The translations under genes were made by a program, and so were the position numbers. DNA of 64,000 bases from Pedobacter psychrodurus. Its GTDB lineage: Bacteria; Bacteroidota; Bacteroidia; Sphingobacteriales; Sphingobacteriaceae. Shown here piece after piece: positions 7,215 through 14,815 of the stretch. Location of the stretch: the NCBI RefSeq assembly GCF_004331735.1, contig NZ_SJSO01000024.1:27195-91194 (forward strand), in the 5' to 3' direction. Within the stretch, counting starts at the first letter, position 1, and every line of letters begins with the position of its first letter. The notes below the pieces were generated by a model. It searched no databases. It was not told where the DNA came from and worked only from the letters and a program-made list of their open reading frames with translations.

Positions 7215-10187
7215 TTAAAAACCAACGTTTAAACCTAGCGTGTATGTTCTTGGGCGTGGATACAGGTTATAATCGATACCTGTAGCTAATTCTGGATCAA
7301 GACCTTTGTATTTCGTTACAACGAAAACATTCTGGCAGTTTGCCGAAATTCTCATGGTTGTTGTTCCATCTTTAGATAGTTTGCCAATGTTATAGGCTAA
7401 ACCTAAATTATCCATTTTCAGAAAGGATGCATTCTTGATATAGTAATCGCTTAGGTATTGTGTAGTGGTAAAACCCGTATTCAATAGATCGCTGCTGGCG
7501 TTATTAAGAATACCCACTGTACTCAATAGGTTTGATTTGATACCAAAGTTCGAACTCACGTTATCATAAACGTAATTACCTAAACTGGCTCTTAAAACCG
7601 TATTAATGCTCCATTTTTTGTAGGTAAACGAGGTATTAAAACCAAAAGTGAATTGAGGATCTGGCGATTTATAGAAATACTGATCATCAGTTGTGATGGT
7701 GCCATCGCCATTTAAATCCTGGAAAACACCTTCTAATGGTTTACCACTTACATCATAAACCTGTTTGTACACAAAATACATTTGAGGAATCTGATTAACC
7801 GCATTGTATTTTAAGTGGATTCCTGTTCCTCCTGTGATATCCCCAGCATCAATTTTGAATCCTGAGTTAGGGTTCAAAGTTAAATTGGTTACCTTTCTTT
7901 TGTTATAAGATGCGTTTATACCGAAATCCCAAATGGTATTTTCAGTTTTAATGGCCGTAAAATTTAAGCTTACTTCTGCGCCTCTTACATCCATATTACC
8001 TACGTTAGTAACCAGTTCATTGCTAAAGTTTGTTCCTACCGGGATAGTAATCTTACTTAATAAATCGGTAGTTTTTTTATAATAAACATCAATGCTACCA
8101 TACAATCTTCCGCCTAAAAATCCATAATCTAAACCAGCATTATAAGTCGTGGTGCTTTCCCATCTCAAATCAGGATCATATCCGGCTGGGGCATAATAAT
8201 TATAAAAAGTATTACCAATCTGATATTGACCTGTATTGCTGTTGGCGTAGTATTTAGCGATGTAATTATAGTTACCAATATCGCCACCATCCTTATTACC
8301 TGTTTCGCCATAACTTAATCTCAATTTCAGATCAGAAAGCACTTTGCTGTCTTTAAGGAAATTTTCTCCGATAATTCTCCAGGTAAAGCCTACTGAAGGG
8401 AAATATCCCCAACGGTTGCTTTCCGCAAATTTTGAAGAAGCATCAGCACGCATCGTGGCCGATAGGATATATTTTTCTGCTAGTGTATAGTTAAATCTTC
8501 CGTAGTAAGAAAGCATTTTATTACGTTCTACTGAAAATGGGAAAACTGGTGTAACAATTGGCGCACCTAAACCTGTGTAGTTAGTGAAATTATAACTAGT
8601 AGTTGCATTATCATAATAACCATAACCAGCAGTTACATCAAATCTACTTTTAATGCTTTCTACCGTATGTGCATAATTTAAATAGAACTCAGAAAATTTA
8701 TCAGCTCCGGTTTTTAAAGCCCTTGAAAATGAGCCGTTTGTTGATGCAGCTTGTGCCGCGTAGGTTGGCACCGTGATGCTACCATAACCTTTAGATACAT
8801 CGTAACCAAGATTTAAGTTCGCATGCAACTCAGGTAAAAAGTGAAATGAATAATCGAATTTAGCATTACCTACACTCCTTGCGGCGTTACCATTATTATC
8901 CTGTAACCTAATTAATGCAACAGGGTTACGAGGTGCATTCGGATTTGGAACCATTGCACTTCCTGTACCTTGTGTCCATTCGAAATAGTTACCGTATTTA
9001 TTATCTGCGTAAATTGGTTGCGTTGGATCGAACTGAATGGCTGAATTGATTGCACCAGCATTTGCAAAATGCGAATCGGTTAACGATCCTTTTAAGTTTA
9101 AATCGATTTTTAAATGATCTTTAAACAATCTTGGCGACAAGGTAATTGAACCAGTTCCACGTTTTAACTTATCGGTAATCAATAAACCATCCTGATCTAA
9201 ATAACCCGCAGAAACACGGTAAGGCACGCCTTTGAATGAACCTGCGATACTCAGATTATTATCGGAGGTAAATGCATGCTGATAAATAGCATCCTGCCAA
9301 TCGGTATTTGCCGTTCCCAGCAAACTTTTTTGCGTTGCATTGCCGTTTGCATTAACATAAGCACGAACCTGGTCAGCAGAAAGTATATCTACTTTTCTGG
9401 CAACCGTTGCAATGGAATTATTGGTGCTGAAGTTTATTACAGGTGCACCAGAACCACCTTTTTTAGTGGTAATTAAAATTACCCCGTTCGATGCTCTTGA
9501 ACCATAAATAGCTGTTGCATTTGCATCTTTCAGTACGGTAAAGGTTTCTATATCGTTCGGATTGATTAAACTTAACGGACTTGGTGCATTATCGATGGTA
9601 TTACCGCTAAATGGCACACCATCAATTACGATTAATGGATCGTTACTGGCATTAAGTGATGCTCCGCCACGGATACGGATCTGGCTACCTACTCCAGGTT
9701 GACCGCTGTTAGAGATGATGTTCACCCCTGCTACCTTACCCTGAATTAATTGCTCAGGTGTTGTGATCGCGCCTTTTTGAAAATCTTTCGAATTTACAGT
9801 GGTAATAGATCCGGTTAGGTTTTTCTTTTCTGCAGTACCATAACCGATTACCACAACCTCGTTCAGTTTTTGTGCATCGGGTACCAATTGAAAATTAACA
9901 GTAGCATTTGCTGAAATGCTTACGGCTTTATCTAGGGTTTGATAACCGACAAAACTTGCAGATAAAGTTATCGAACCGTTCGATAAACCTGCTAGTTTAT
10001 AATTACCATTCTCATCAGTCGATGTACTTCTTGTAGTTCCTTTTACAACTACAGAAGCACCGGGTAATGGTAGGCCGGTTTCATCAAGCACTTTACCAGA
10101 TACCGATCCGGTTTGTGCTTTTACCATTAATGCTGAAAAAACCAACAGCACCAAAAGCCCCTGTTTTAACAGGTAAAATACTCTCAT
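7215..10187 (-). CDS. susC: SusC-type TonB-dependent maltodextrin transporter
   Basis: This 990-residue outer-membrane protein begins with a signal peptide ending MVKAQ, then a carboxypeptidase-regulatory-like domain (about 27-105), a TonB plug (about 115-225, with IRIRGGASLNASNDPL and VIDGVP) and a 22-strand barrel ending in an aromatic residue (LGLNVGF). It should import maltooligosaccharides with SusD using TonB energy. It is the first gene of the susCDE-amylase-pgmB-phosphorylase series. Its upstream region is unusually long (432 bp to the lacI stop) and carries two perfect operator palindromes, so LacI control is likely. Length and domains are normal for the family. Confidence 0.93.
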   Translation of the reverse strand: MRVFYLLKQGLLVLLVFSALMVKAQTGSVSGKVLDETGLPLPGASVVVKGTTRSTSTDENGNYKLAGLSNGSITLSASFVGYQTLDKAVSISANATVNFQLVPDAQKLNEVVVIGYGTAEKKNLTGSITTVNSKDFQKGAITTPEQLIQGKVAGVNIISNSGQPGVGSQIRIRGGASLNASNDPLIVIDGVPFSGNTIDNAPSPLSLINPNDIETFTVLKDANATAIYGSRASNGVILITTKKGGSGAPVINFSTNNSIATVARKVDILSADQVRAYVNANGNATQKSLLGTANTDWQDAIYQHAFTSDNNLSIAGSFKGVPYRVSAGYLDQDGLLITDKLKRGTGSITLSPRLFKDHLKIDLNLKGSLTDSHFANAGAINSAIQFDPTQPIYADNKYGNYFEWTQGTGSAMVPNPNAPRNPVALIRLQDNNGNAARSVGNAKFDYSFHFLPELHANLNLGYDVSKGYGSITVPTYAAQAASTNGSFSRALKTGADKFSEFYLNYAHTVESIKSRFDVTAGYGYYDNATTSYNFTNYTGLGAPIVTPVFPFSVERNKMLSYYGRFNYTLAEKYILSATMRADASSKFAESNRWGYFPSVGFTWRIIGENFLKDSKVLSDLKLRLSYGETGNKDGGDIGNYNYIAKYYANSNTGQYQIGNTFYNYYAPAGYDPDLRWESTTTYNAGLDYGFLGGRLYGSIDVYYKKTTDLLSKITIPVGTNFSNELVTNVGNMDVRGAEVSLNFTAIKTENTIWDFGINASYNKRKVTNLTLNPNSGFKIDAGDITGGTGIHLKYNAVNQIPQMYFVYKQVYDVSGKPLEGVFQDLNGDGTITTDDQYFYKSPDPQFTFGFNTSFTYKKWSINTVLRASLGNYVYDNVSSNFGIKSNLLSTVGILNNASSDLLNTGFTTTQYLSDYYIKNASFLKMDNLGLAYNIGKLSKDGTTTMRISANCQNVFVVTKYKGLDPELATGIDYNLYPRPRTYTLGLNVGF

Positions 10188-10464
10188 ATTTGAAGCTCGT
10201 TTAAGTATAAAAATTTGGTTAAATATTATAGTGATTTACACATAGGCCTAATTTACAGCTGATAATGATATTTCAAAATTTATTTAAAAAATATATTTCG
10301 GGTCGAAATTGCAGCGGGAAAATCAACATAAAAATTAGCTTTTTGTTACTAGTAAAAAACTACATTAAATAATTGTTAATATTATAATTACTTAATAATC
10401 AGCATACTATAATTGTTAAATTTCAATTTAAAGTGTAACTATTACACTAAGTCATTTTTAAGGC

Positions 10465-10490
10465 TTTTTTCGGGAACGTTCCCGAAAAAA
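10465..10490. promoter_or_regulatory. LacI-family operator O1
   Basis: A perfect 26-bp palindrome centred on 10477/10478, with core CGGGAACGTTCCCG flanked by T6 and A6. The central CG inside AACGTT is typical of LacI/GalR operators, and a LacI-family gene lies just upstream. Confidence 0.8.
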
Positions 10491-10511
10491 TTAGATCAAA
10501 TTTCAGTCATC

Positions 10512-10531
10512 TTTCGGGAACGTTCCCGAAA
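10512..10531. promoter_or_regulatory. LacI-family operator O2
   Basis: A perfect 20-bp palindrome, TTTCGGGAACGTTCCCGAAA, centred 44 bp from the first operator. The identical core and close spacing suggest cooperative binding by the LacI-family protein encoded at 10620-11633. Confidence 0.8.
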
Positions 10532-10619
10532 ATCGATCGAAATTCTGCGTATTTTACACTAAGTGAAGAAATTTTTTGAAAATTTTAAGCTGAAAATGGT
10601 CCTGTGTTTAAGGGCTTTT

Positions 10620-11633
10620 TTACCCATTTATGGTCGAGTTCCGCTTGATAATTTTAGACTCCAAAACCACTTCGTTTGGCAGGTTCTTATCGGCATGATC
10701 ATCTAGAATAGTAAACAATAATTTAGCCGCTTCCTCTCCTATTTCGGTAGCTGGTTGAGTGATGGTGGTTAGTGAGGGATTTAACAAAGGGGCAATTTCC
10801 AAACTGGAGAAACTGATTACCTTTAAATCTTTGGGAATGTTGATATTGAGATCGTAACAAGCATAGTAAGTGGCAAAGGCCAAACGCTCTACTGAGGTAA
10901 AAACACCATCGGGTTTTAATTGCGTTAAAGCTTGTTTGATGATAATGCTATTTTCTTCATAACTGTTGCTGCAATCCACTATCAGGTTTTCTTCAAAAGG
11001 AATCTGGTGTTTGGCCAGCGCATCCAGATAGCCCTGCATACGGGTTTTACCTATAGATAAACTTTTATTTACCACCAGGTAGGCAATTCTACTGCAGCCC
11101 TGCTCTATTAAATGTTCTGTTGCCAGAAAACTGCTGTTATAATCATTTGTAATTACCCTTGGGGTATCAATGTCTTCGTAAATCCGATCGAAAAATACCA
11201 ACGGTAATCTTTTACTTCCAAATTTATTGAGGTAATTATGATCGTTGGCTTCTCCTGAAACCGACATTACAATACCATCGGCCCTACCGTTGTGTAAGTG
11301 GCGGATAAAAGTTACTTCTTTTTTATAATCATCATCCGTTACATAAATCAGAATATGGTAACCATTTTCTCTGGCTACGCGTTCAATACCGTGAATGGCC
11401 TGCGAGAAATAATTATTAGCCAATTCGGGTACAATAACCGCAATGGTTTTACTTTTTTGCTCCCTTAAATTACTGGCGTAATGGTTGGGCTGATAGTTTA
11501 ATTCTTTTGCTTTGGCTAATATACGCGCTTTGGTAGCACCATTAATGTCACTATTATCCCTAAAAGCCCTAGAAATTGTAGAAGTAGATAAATTTAAAGC
11601 TTCTGCTAACTTCTTAATATTAATACTATCCAT
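10620..11633 (-). CDS. LacI-family transcriptional regulator of the sus locus
   Basis: The 337-residue protein has an N-terminal helix-turn-helix (about 5-55; IKKLAEALNLSTSTISRAF) with the hinge sequence NYQPNHYASNLR, followed by a periplasmic-binding-like sensor domain (about 62-330). It lies directly upstream of susC on the same strand and should sense a maltodextrin-derived ligand. Paired CGGGAACGTTCCCG palindromes downstream of it are its probable targets. Bacteroides itself uses the unrelated SusR, whereas LacI-type control of starch loci is known from other Bacteroidota. Whether it represses or activates cannot be told from sequence; operators about 280-345 bases from the susC ATG leave both open. 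Confidence 0.9.
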   Translation of the reverse strand: MDSINIKKLAEALNLSTSTISRAFRDNSDINGATKARILAKAKELNYQPNHYASNLREQKSKTIAVIVPELANNYFSQAIHGIERVARENGYHILIYVTDDDYKKEVTFIRHLHNGRADGIVMSVSGEANDHNYLNKFGSKRLPLVFFDRIYEDIDTPRVITNDYNSSFLATEHLIEQGCSRIAYLVVNKSLSIGKTRMQGYLDALAKHQIPFEENLIVDCSNSYEENSIIIKQALTQLKPDGVFTSVERLAFATYYACYDLNINIPKDLKVISFSSLEIAPLLNPSLTTITQPATEIGEEAAKLLFTILDDHADKNLPNEVVLESKIIKRNSTING

Positions 11634-11931
11634 TTTTGGCTATTAAACCCAATTAATTTGAATTAATGCTGTAAATATAAACTTTAAATGTCCGAAATAT
11701 TTTATAAGCTTTAAAATTATGCATTTCGTCTTCAATTTATATGCGGTTAGGCAATCGGCCCTGAAATCCTATCTCAAAAGTCTTTGATCGCCCTAATGGT
11801 AAAATTTTTTAAATAAATATTCATTTTTTTTAAAACAAAAAGCATCTTTACCGCTTTAATAATTATACGCTATTGATCATCTTCTCATTTTACCGATTGC
11901 AAAACAAAACCAGATGAAATAAAATTACAAA
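11634..11931. other. Intergenic region, no gene seen
   Basis: About 300 bases between the starts of two divergent genes. It is A+T rich and must hold promoters for lacI (minus) and the receiver gene (plus), but I cannot identify a convincing -7 box for either. Confidence 0.5.
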
Positions 11932-12291
11932 ATGGGAAATAAGAAAATACTCATCGCCGATGATGATGAAGGAATTGTTGATGCTGTGACGATGATTTTG
12001 GAAGTGATGGGTTATGATGTTGAGTTTACGTATGATGGCGGAGCAGTAATAGATGCAGTAAAAAACAAGCCAGATTTGATTTTGCTCGATATCTGGATGA
12101 GTGGACACGATGGCAGAGATATATGCAAACAGCTTAAAAACGATCCGCAATACAAGCAAATCCCCATTTTAATGATCTCGGCGAGTAGAGACATCAGGCA
12201 ATCTGCGCTGGATGCAGGTGCGAATGATTTTATGGAAAAACCATTTGAGATGGATTCGTTACTGAACAGGGTAGCAACTTTATTAAATTAG
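11932..12291 (+). CDS. Stand-alone response-regulator receiver (CheY-like) protein
   Basis: The 119-residue protein is a single receiver domain without an output domain. It has the acidic cluster Asp10-Asp11-Asp12, the phosphorylation site Asp53 in LLDIWMSG, Ser83 at the conserved Thr/Ser position and Lys103 in MEKPF. It should act as a phosphorelay or protein-interaction switch in the cytoplasm. No histidine kinase is adjacent, so its partner is unknown; it is an orphan here. The start is well placed, with the first strand beginning at residue 5. Genes of this size with this domain only are common in Pedobacter-type genomes. Confidence 0.88.
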   Translation: MGNKKILIADDDEGIVDAVTMILEVMGYDVEFTYDGGAVIDAVKNKPDLILLDIWMSGHDGRDICKQLKNDPQYKQIPILMISASRDIRQSALDAGANDFMEKPFEMDSLLNRVATLLN

Positions 12292-12633
12292 AAATAAAAA
12301 ATTGGGAGAAGGGTTTAAGGTGTAAGGCTAGAACCACCACAAAACATTAATTTCTTAATTCTAAAACCTACACAGTTTTTTGACCACCTAAGACACCTCA
12401 TTACATCAAAACGCTACAAATAGAGGTTTTATCTTAATGCCCTTAAATCCTTAATGATAAAAAAACATAAAACATGAAGGTAAGGTCAACTAAGTTTGAT
12501 TTAATCTTATTTGCTAAAAGATCCTGAAACAAATCCGATAGCTATCGGATCAGGATGACGACAGTGTATAAAAGCAGTATTATCTAACCCTACCACACTA
12601 ATCTTAAGCCATTCATCCTAAAACACTTAGCGT
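12292..12633. other. Intergenic region with nested palindrome
   Basis: No gene is seen. A perfect 18-bp palindrome ATCCGATAGCTATCGGAT (12533-12550) is enclosed by arms ATCCTGA (12522-12528) and TCAGGAT (12550-12556) and followed by GACG, resembling a dispersed ATCCTGA/TCAGGAT hairpin repeat. It might also end transcription of the two converging genes, but no T-run follows. Confidence 0.5.
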
Positions 12634-12987
12634 TTATTCAATTTCCTTAAAATAAATCCTTTCAGGCAATTGTTTAAAAACAAACTCCGTTACCTGGCAA
12701 AGCCAAAGTTTATGGTTTTTAAATTCCCCTCTAAAGTTTTCTAACAGGTAGTCTCCACCACCGCCCAAATTCTTTTCACGCACATAAACAAGATCTAAAA
12801 TCTCGGCACTTTCAATAGGCGCATCAGCCATCAGTAATTTGCATTCGCTTTCGGCAGTGGCTATCCAGTTTAATAATTCATCGGCGCCTTCTACCATTTG
12901 CAAGTCGGCAATATCTCCACCCCATTCTGGTATATCGGCATACCATTCATGCTTTGCATTTTTATAAAAACGAATTGCTCTCTCCAT
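12634..12987 (-). CDS. Small conserved hypothetical protein
   Basis: I do not assign a function with confidence. The 117-residue product from the Met at 12987 starts MERAIRFYKNAKHEWYADIPEWGG, is acidic and soluble, has no signal peptide or membrane segment, and contains a GGGGDY loop near the centre. It has the look of the small DUF6717-type proteins, which is a tentative recollection. The frame stays open upstream to 13119, but that extension would overlap the divergent dinB start and encodes an unlikely Phe/Ile-rich stretch, so the inner start is chosen. The gene is divergent from dinB with a 65-bp gap. Confidence 0.7.
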   Translation of the reverse strand: MERAIRFYKNAKHEWYADIPEWGGDIADLQMVEGADELLNWIATAESECKLLMADAPIESAEILDLVYVREKNLGGGGDYLLENFRGEFKNHKLWLCQVTEFVFKQLPERIYFKEIE

Positions 12988-13052
12988 ATTTTGTAAAGAA
13001 AAAAAATCTAGATCAATTATCCTGATAAAAATAACGAAATTTAGATCATTGC

Positions 13053-14153
13053 ATGCCTGATTCAACTCCACCGGTTTTAAGAAAAATAATTCATATTGAT
13101 ATGGATGCGTTTTATGCATCTGTAGAGCAACGCGATTTTCCCGAATACCGTGACAAACCCATAGTGGTTGGTGGCAAGCCCGATAGCCGCGGTGTGGTAG
13201 CTACGGCAAGTTACGAGGCACGCCAATATGGAATCCGCTCGGCAATGTCGTGCAGTAAAGCTTACCAGCTTTGTCCAACAGCAATTTTCGTATATCCACG
13301 TTTTGATGCTTATACTGCAGTTTCGAAAGCGATTAGGGAAATTTTTAGTCGGTACACTGATATTATAGAGCCTCTATCCTTGGATGAAGCCTATCTTGAT
13401 GTCACTGAAGATAAGCTCGGAATTGGATCAGCTATTGATATTGCTCAATCCATTAAAGATGCCATTAAAAATGAGTTAAACTTAACCGCCTCGGCAGGCG
13501 TATCGATCAATAAATTTGTGGCAAAAGTAGCTTCAGACATGAACAAACCAGATGGTTTAACTTTTATTGGCCCTTCCAAAATTGAAACTTTTATGGAAAA
13601 ACTCCCGGTAGAAAAATTCTTTGGGGTAGGCAAAGTTACCGGAGCCAAAATGAAGGCCATGCAGATTAATACAGGTGCCGATTTAAAAAAACTAACAGAA
13701 GCACAGCTTATTGCTCAATTCGGGAAATCGGGAAGATTTTATTATAAAATTGTCCGTGGTATTGATGATCGCCCCGTTCAGTCACACCGCGAAACCAAAT
13801 CAGTGGGTGCAGAAGATACCTTTTCGGAAGATACCAATGAAGATTCGGTGATGCACGATCTGTTAAAACAGATCAGTGAAACGGTAGCCAAACGTTTGGA
13901 AAAATGTCAGCTAAGGGGAAAAACGGTAACCTTAAAAATTAAGTTTGCCGATTTTAAACTGATTACCCGCAGCCGCTCTTTCCCTGCACCGATTAACAAA
14001 GCGGAGGTAATTTATGCAGAAGCGATTAAACTTTTGGAAGAGGCAGCTATCGGCCTAACCCAGGTGAGGCTTTTGGGCATTACCTTATCTCGGTTTTATG
14101 ATGATGTGGAAATCGAAAAGCCTGAAAGCAATCAGCTGGAATTTGAGTTTTGA
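13053..14153 (+). CDS. dinB: DNA polymerase IV (Y-family)
   Basis: The 366-residue protein carries the Y-family palm motifs HIDMDAFYASVEQ (Asp16) and SLDEAYLD (Asp111, Glu112), which bind the catalytic metals, the YEARQYGIRSAM finger motif, a helix-hairpin-helix region (about 175-215, FFGVGKVTGAKM) and the little-finger domain (about 235-350). The C-terminus ends QLEFEF, which fits a beta-clamp-binding motif. It performs error-prone translesion synthesis. Length agrees with the family (about 350-365). The first ATG is used; the conserved HIDMDAF begins at residue 14. No LexA box was recognised in the short upstream gap. Confidence 0.96.
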   Translation: MPDSTPPVLRKIIHIDMDAFYASVEQRDFPEYRDKPIVVGGKPDSRGVVATASYEARQYGIRSAMSCSKAYQLCPTAIFVYPRFDAYTAVSKAIREIFSRYTDIIEPLSLDEAYLDVTEDKLGIGSAIDIAQSIKDAIKNELNLTASAGVSINKFVAKVASDMNKPDGLTFIGPSKIETFMEKLPVEKFFGVGKVTGAKMKAMQINTGADLKKLTEAQLIAQFGKSGRFYYKIVRGIDDRPVQSHRETKSVGAEDTFSEDTNEDSVMHDLLKQISETVAKRLEKCQLRGKTVTLKIKFADFKLITRSRSFPAPINKAEVIYAEAIKLLEEAAIGLTQVRLLGITLSRFYDDVEIEKPESNQLEFEF

Positions 14154-14346
14154 TGATTAATGTTTAATACATGAATTTCCTAATTTAAAAAGCCAATTTC
14201 CATTTGGAGCGCAATGCCTGTACAAAAATACTAAGTTTCTTCCTGTTTTGCGCTTATACGCTTCGCGGCCTCGTTCCTCGTCGCTGCAGGGTAACGCTTC
14301 AATCAGGGCTAGGTGGCCAAAACAGCATTTCATTTTTAAGGTTGCA
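14154..14346. other. Non-coding, repeat-rich stretch after dinB
   Basis: No gene is supported. The stretch holds G+C-richer sequence (around 14250-14330) that differs in composition from neighbouring genes and leads into the tandem repeat. Short open frames here look incidental. Confidence 0.5.
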
Positions 14347-14715
14347 GGGTGCATTAACCTTTGTTCTTAAACCTGACAGCAGCGGTTCTGATCCTTCATC
14401 GGAAGAGCGAATGGCGGGACCAAAGACCGCCAAGAATCACAGGCCAACCATTTCCTAATCATATCTTTCTTGCTTTACGGAATAACACTTTATTTCGGTC
14501 GGTGAGACACCAACCGATAGGATAACACTTTGCTGGGTGCAGAAACCTTTGTGCCTAAACCCGACAGGAGCGGTTCCGATCCTTCATCGGAAGTAGCGAA
14601 TGGCGGGACTAAAAGCAGCCAAGAACCACAAGCCACTCATTTCCTAATCATACCTTTCTTACTTTATGGAATAACACATCATTTCGGTCGGTGAGACACC
14701 AACCGATAGGATAAG
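14347..14715. repeat. Two-copy imperfect tandem repeat, period about 188 bp
   Basis: Copy 1 (about 14347-14525) and copy 2 (about 14535-14714) share GGGTGCA, GATCCTTCATCGGAAG, CGAATGGCGGGAC and TTTCGGTCGGTGAGACACC in the same order, offset by 188-189 bases. Each copy ends in a hairpin GGTG-aga-CACC within TCGGTCGGTGAGACACCAACCGA. Downstream, 14720-14755 contains another palindromic stretch (CCCCTCTGAAGAGGGG). Nothing coding is seen. Confidence 0.8.
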
Positions 14716-14754
14716 TTAACACCCCGTCCTACGGACACCCCTCTGAAGAGGGGA

Positions 14755-14789
14755 ATAAAAAAGGTCCTACAATTTAATGTAGAACCTTT
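14755..14789 (-). terminator. Rho-independent terminator of the glutaminase-like gene
   Basis: AAAGGTCCTACA (14760-14771) pairs with TGTAGAACCTTT (14778-14789) with one mismatch and a six-base loop. On the minus strand the stem is followed by a T-rich run, 26 bases after the stop codon at 14816. Confidence 0.8.
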
Positions 14790-14815
14790 GATTGTTAATT
14801 TTAAGGGATAAGATT

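Larger units (their letters stand above)
10188..10619 (-). promoter_or_regulatory. lacI-susC intergenic control region with long leader
   Basis: No gene is seen. The region is very A+T rich and holds two perfect palindromes (10465-10490 and 10512-10531), a dyad AGTGTAA-cta-TTACACT at 10432-10448, and a direct repeat TTACACTAAGT at 10442-10452 and 10554-10564 that brackets the palindromes. If transcription begins near the palindromes, susC has a leader of roughly 250-280 bases. I found no perfect TAnnTTTG box on the susC-coding strand. Confidence 0.6.

Noticed and set aside
12522..12556. Nested palindrome as a bidirectional terminator
   Set aside because: The stem is perfect but no T-run follows on either side; a dispersed hairpin repeat explains it better.
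14157..14458. Overlapping open frames of 65 and 84 residues on opposite strands after dinB
   Set aside because: Both run through the G+C-richer repeat region and lack start signals or domains; best read as by-products of repeats.
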